A stretch of 64,000 nucleotides of DNA. Source: Hypomesus transpacificus (lineage: Eukaryota > Chordata > Actinopteri > Osmeriformes > Osmeridae). The notes beneath the pieces are model-generated. The model saw nothing but the letters and a program-made list of their open reading frames with translations. It was not told the origin of the DNA and made no database searches. Positions 61,368 through 64,000 of the stretch are shown here, piece by piece. The translations under genes were made by a program, and so were the position numbers. How positions within the stretch are numbered: position 1 is the stretch's first letter; every line of letters begins with the position of its first letter. The stretch covers positions 12,616,394 through 12,680,393 of the forward strand of contig NC_061065.1 of assembly GCF_021917145.1 (NCBI RefSeq). The letters run 5' to 3'.

Positions 61368-62744
61368 ACTGTGTGAAAGAAATGGCTGCTGCATGTGTGT
61401 TGTTAAGATGGAACTCAGGTGGGACGAGGTAGACTCCAAGAAAGACGAGGCCGCTAGCTTGTGACACAAATTCATATTGTTGTGGACTTCACAAAGTTTC
61501 TAGGTGTAAAAGCGTGTGTGACTATCATGGACTTAATTTAACTGATACCCAGACTGTGCTGGTTGTGCCCCCCCCCTCCCCACACACACACAAACACACC
61601 CCTCTATACTACACTCACACATCCAGTTTCATCCGGCCTAGCACTGTAAAAGAAAACTATGACAAAAATATGAAGAGGAGAGCAAATGAAAGTGTTCTGT
61701 TTGGCAGCACAGGCACTGGCGTGGGACCCCAAATTTGACACAAAATGAACCCAAAAGGGGATATCTAAATGCAGTCTTTTGTCACTGGTTGATGGAGCGT
61801 ATGTCCATTTGAGCATTCTTTTTTTGTCACTTTTTGGCACAACGGAATCATTTACGTTTCCCCAATGAAATGGAAAATGTCTGATAAAACTGAATTTAAA
61901 ACCTTGAGCTTGAACACACAGTATCTTCCAAAACTCATAAGGAAATCAATGACCACAGTTTAATATAAAAGAGTTTCCAGGGATAATAATGAAACACATA
62001 CTGCATTAATGTTCTCTCAGGTAGTGAAACAATCACCACTTGACATCCGTTGCATAACAAAGCACATCAGCCATTAACGTCAAAGAAATGTCACCCAAAA
62101 TGAGTTGCACAATGAGTTGTTTCCAGCATATTGTATGGTGTCCCAAAAGATCATTTGAAGCCGTCAGGGATGAAATCTTCCAGTGAACGTCGGTGTTGAG
62201 GTGTGCTAATGGCTGGCACGTTGAATCCTCTCCATTATGCAAAAATGTTCTCTCTGTTGACCGTTCTGATTGTCAAAAATCTTCAAGGCTGCCATGGCCA
62301 CAAAAACAGTTTGGCCTCAACCTTTTTTGCTCACTCACTTTCCATTGCAAATCCGACAGGCATTCTCTCAGTCCTCCCCTTCCTGACCACAGCTATGTCT
62401 TTCGACATGGCAGCAAATCGGTCCTTCCTGCTTTGTATTCGCTGATAATGCCCACCAATGTCTATAAAAAGGAGAACCAAAGACAGGCCAACAAAATGTA
62501 CAGCAATACTACCTGGCATATTTAACTGACCAAACATAAACAAAGGAAAACAAAAGTGGTCCCCATGGTCAAACACTGCAAGATGAACTCACACAAGGAT
62601 GGGGGTTTTGGAAGTGGTGTTTCGACCTTGGCCAACGAGGCCCCGATGTCCATTGAAGTATAGAAATGAACCGGCATGTAGAGGTAGCCTCTCAAGAGGG
62701 GGGACTATTAGGCCAAAGGGACTACCTGGCTTCTTCGGGCCTTC

Positions 62745-64000
<1,256 letters not shown>

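Overview
The window is vertebrate nuclear DNA, almost certainly from a ray-finned (teleost) fish. Genes are broken into short exons with GT-AG introns. The mobile elements are ones typical of teleosts: small hAT-type elements with 8-bp target duplications, an L2-clade LINE with an ATGTAA-type tail, and a tRNA-derived SINE sharing that tail. The gene order batf - flvcr2 - tgfb3 matches the block on human 14q24.3. The species cannot be fixed by reading; the SINE type would fit a pike/salmon-like lineage, but that is a guess.

Layout. 1-5.1 kb: no gene recognised. 5143-5443 (+): a full-length 7SL (SRP) RNA gene with an upstream CRE/ATF-like box and a TTTT terminator. 8208-12627 (+): batf, three exons, 124 aa, a complete bZIP. 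14359-32089 (+): flvcr2, a 12-TM major-facilitator transporter. It has TWO complete alternative first coding exons (E1a 14359-14943, E1b 18078-18728), eight shared internal exons, and TWO possible last coding exons (T1 31112-31186, T2 32024-32089). Every combination keeps frame and gives 496-521 aa. About 32.6-61.4 kb: about 29 kb with no exon I could recognise, rich in microsatellites and mobile-element remains. In human, TTLL5 lies between FLVCR2 and TGFB3; no trace of it was seen here. 62745-64000 (-): the last four coding exons of tgfb3 (the first of them cut by the window end), including the furin site and the nine-cysteine mature growth factor.

The most interesting structure is flvcr2. 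The two first exons each encode the whole N-terminal half-domain of the carrier (88 of 144 aligned residues identical by hand count). E1b is flanked by two ~400-bp copies of one mobile element in opposite orientation, so RNA from the upstream promoter could fold E1b into a loop. Downstream, the exon 5 / intron 5 boundary has been amplified with telomere-like CCCTAA units into a 23-bp minisatellite. It carries six near-exact extra copies of the native 5' splice site, and using any of them would bring in an immediate in-frame stop. No CRISPR array, operon or prokaryotic system is present. Exon borders were placed by reading splice sites and frame by hand; no database search was possible.
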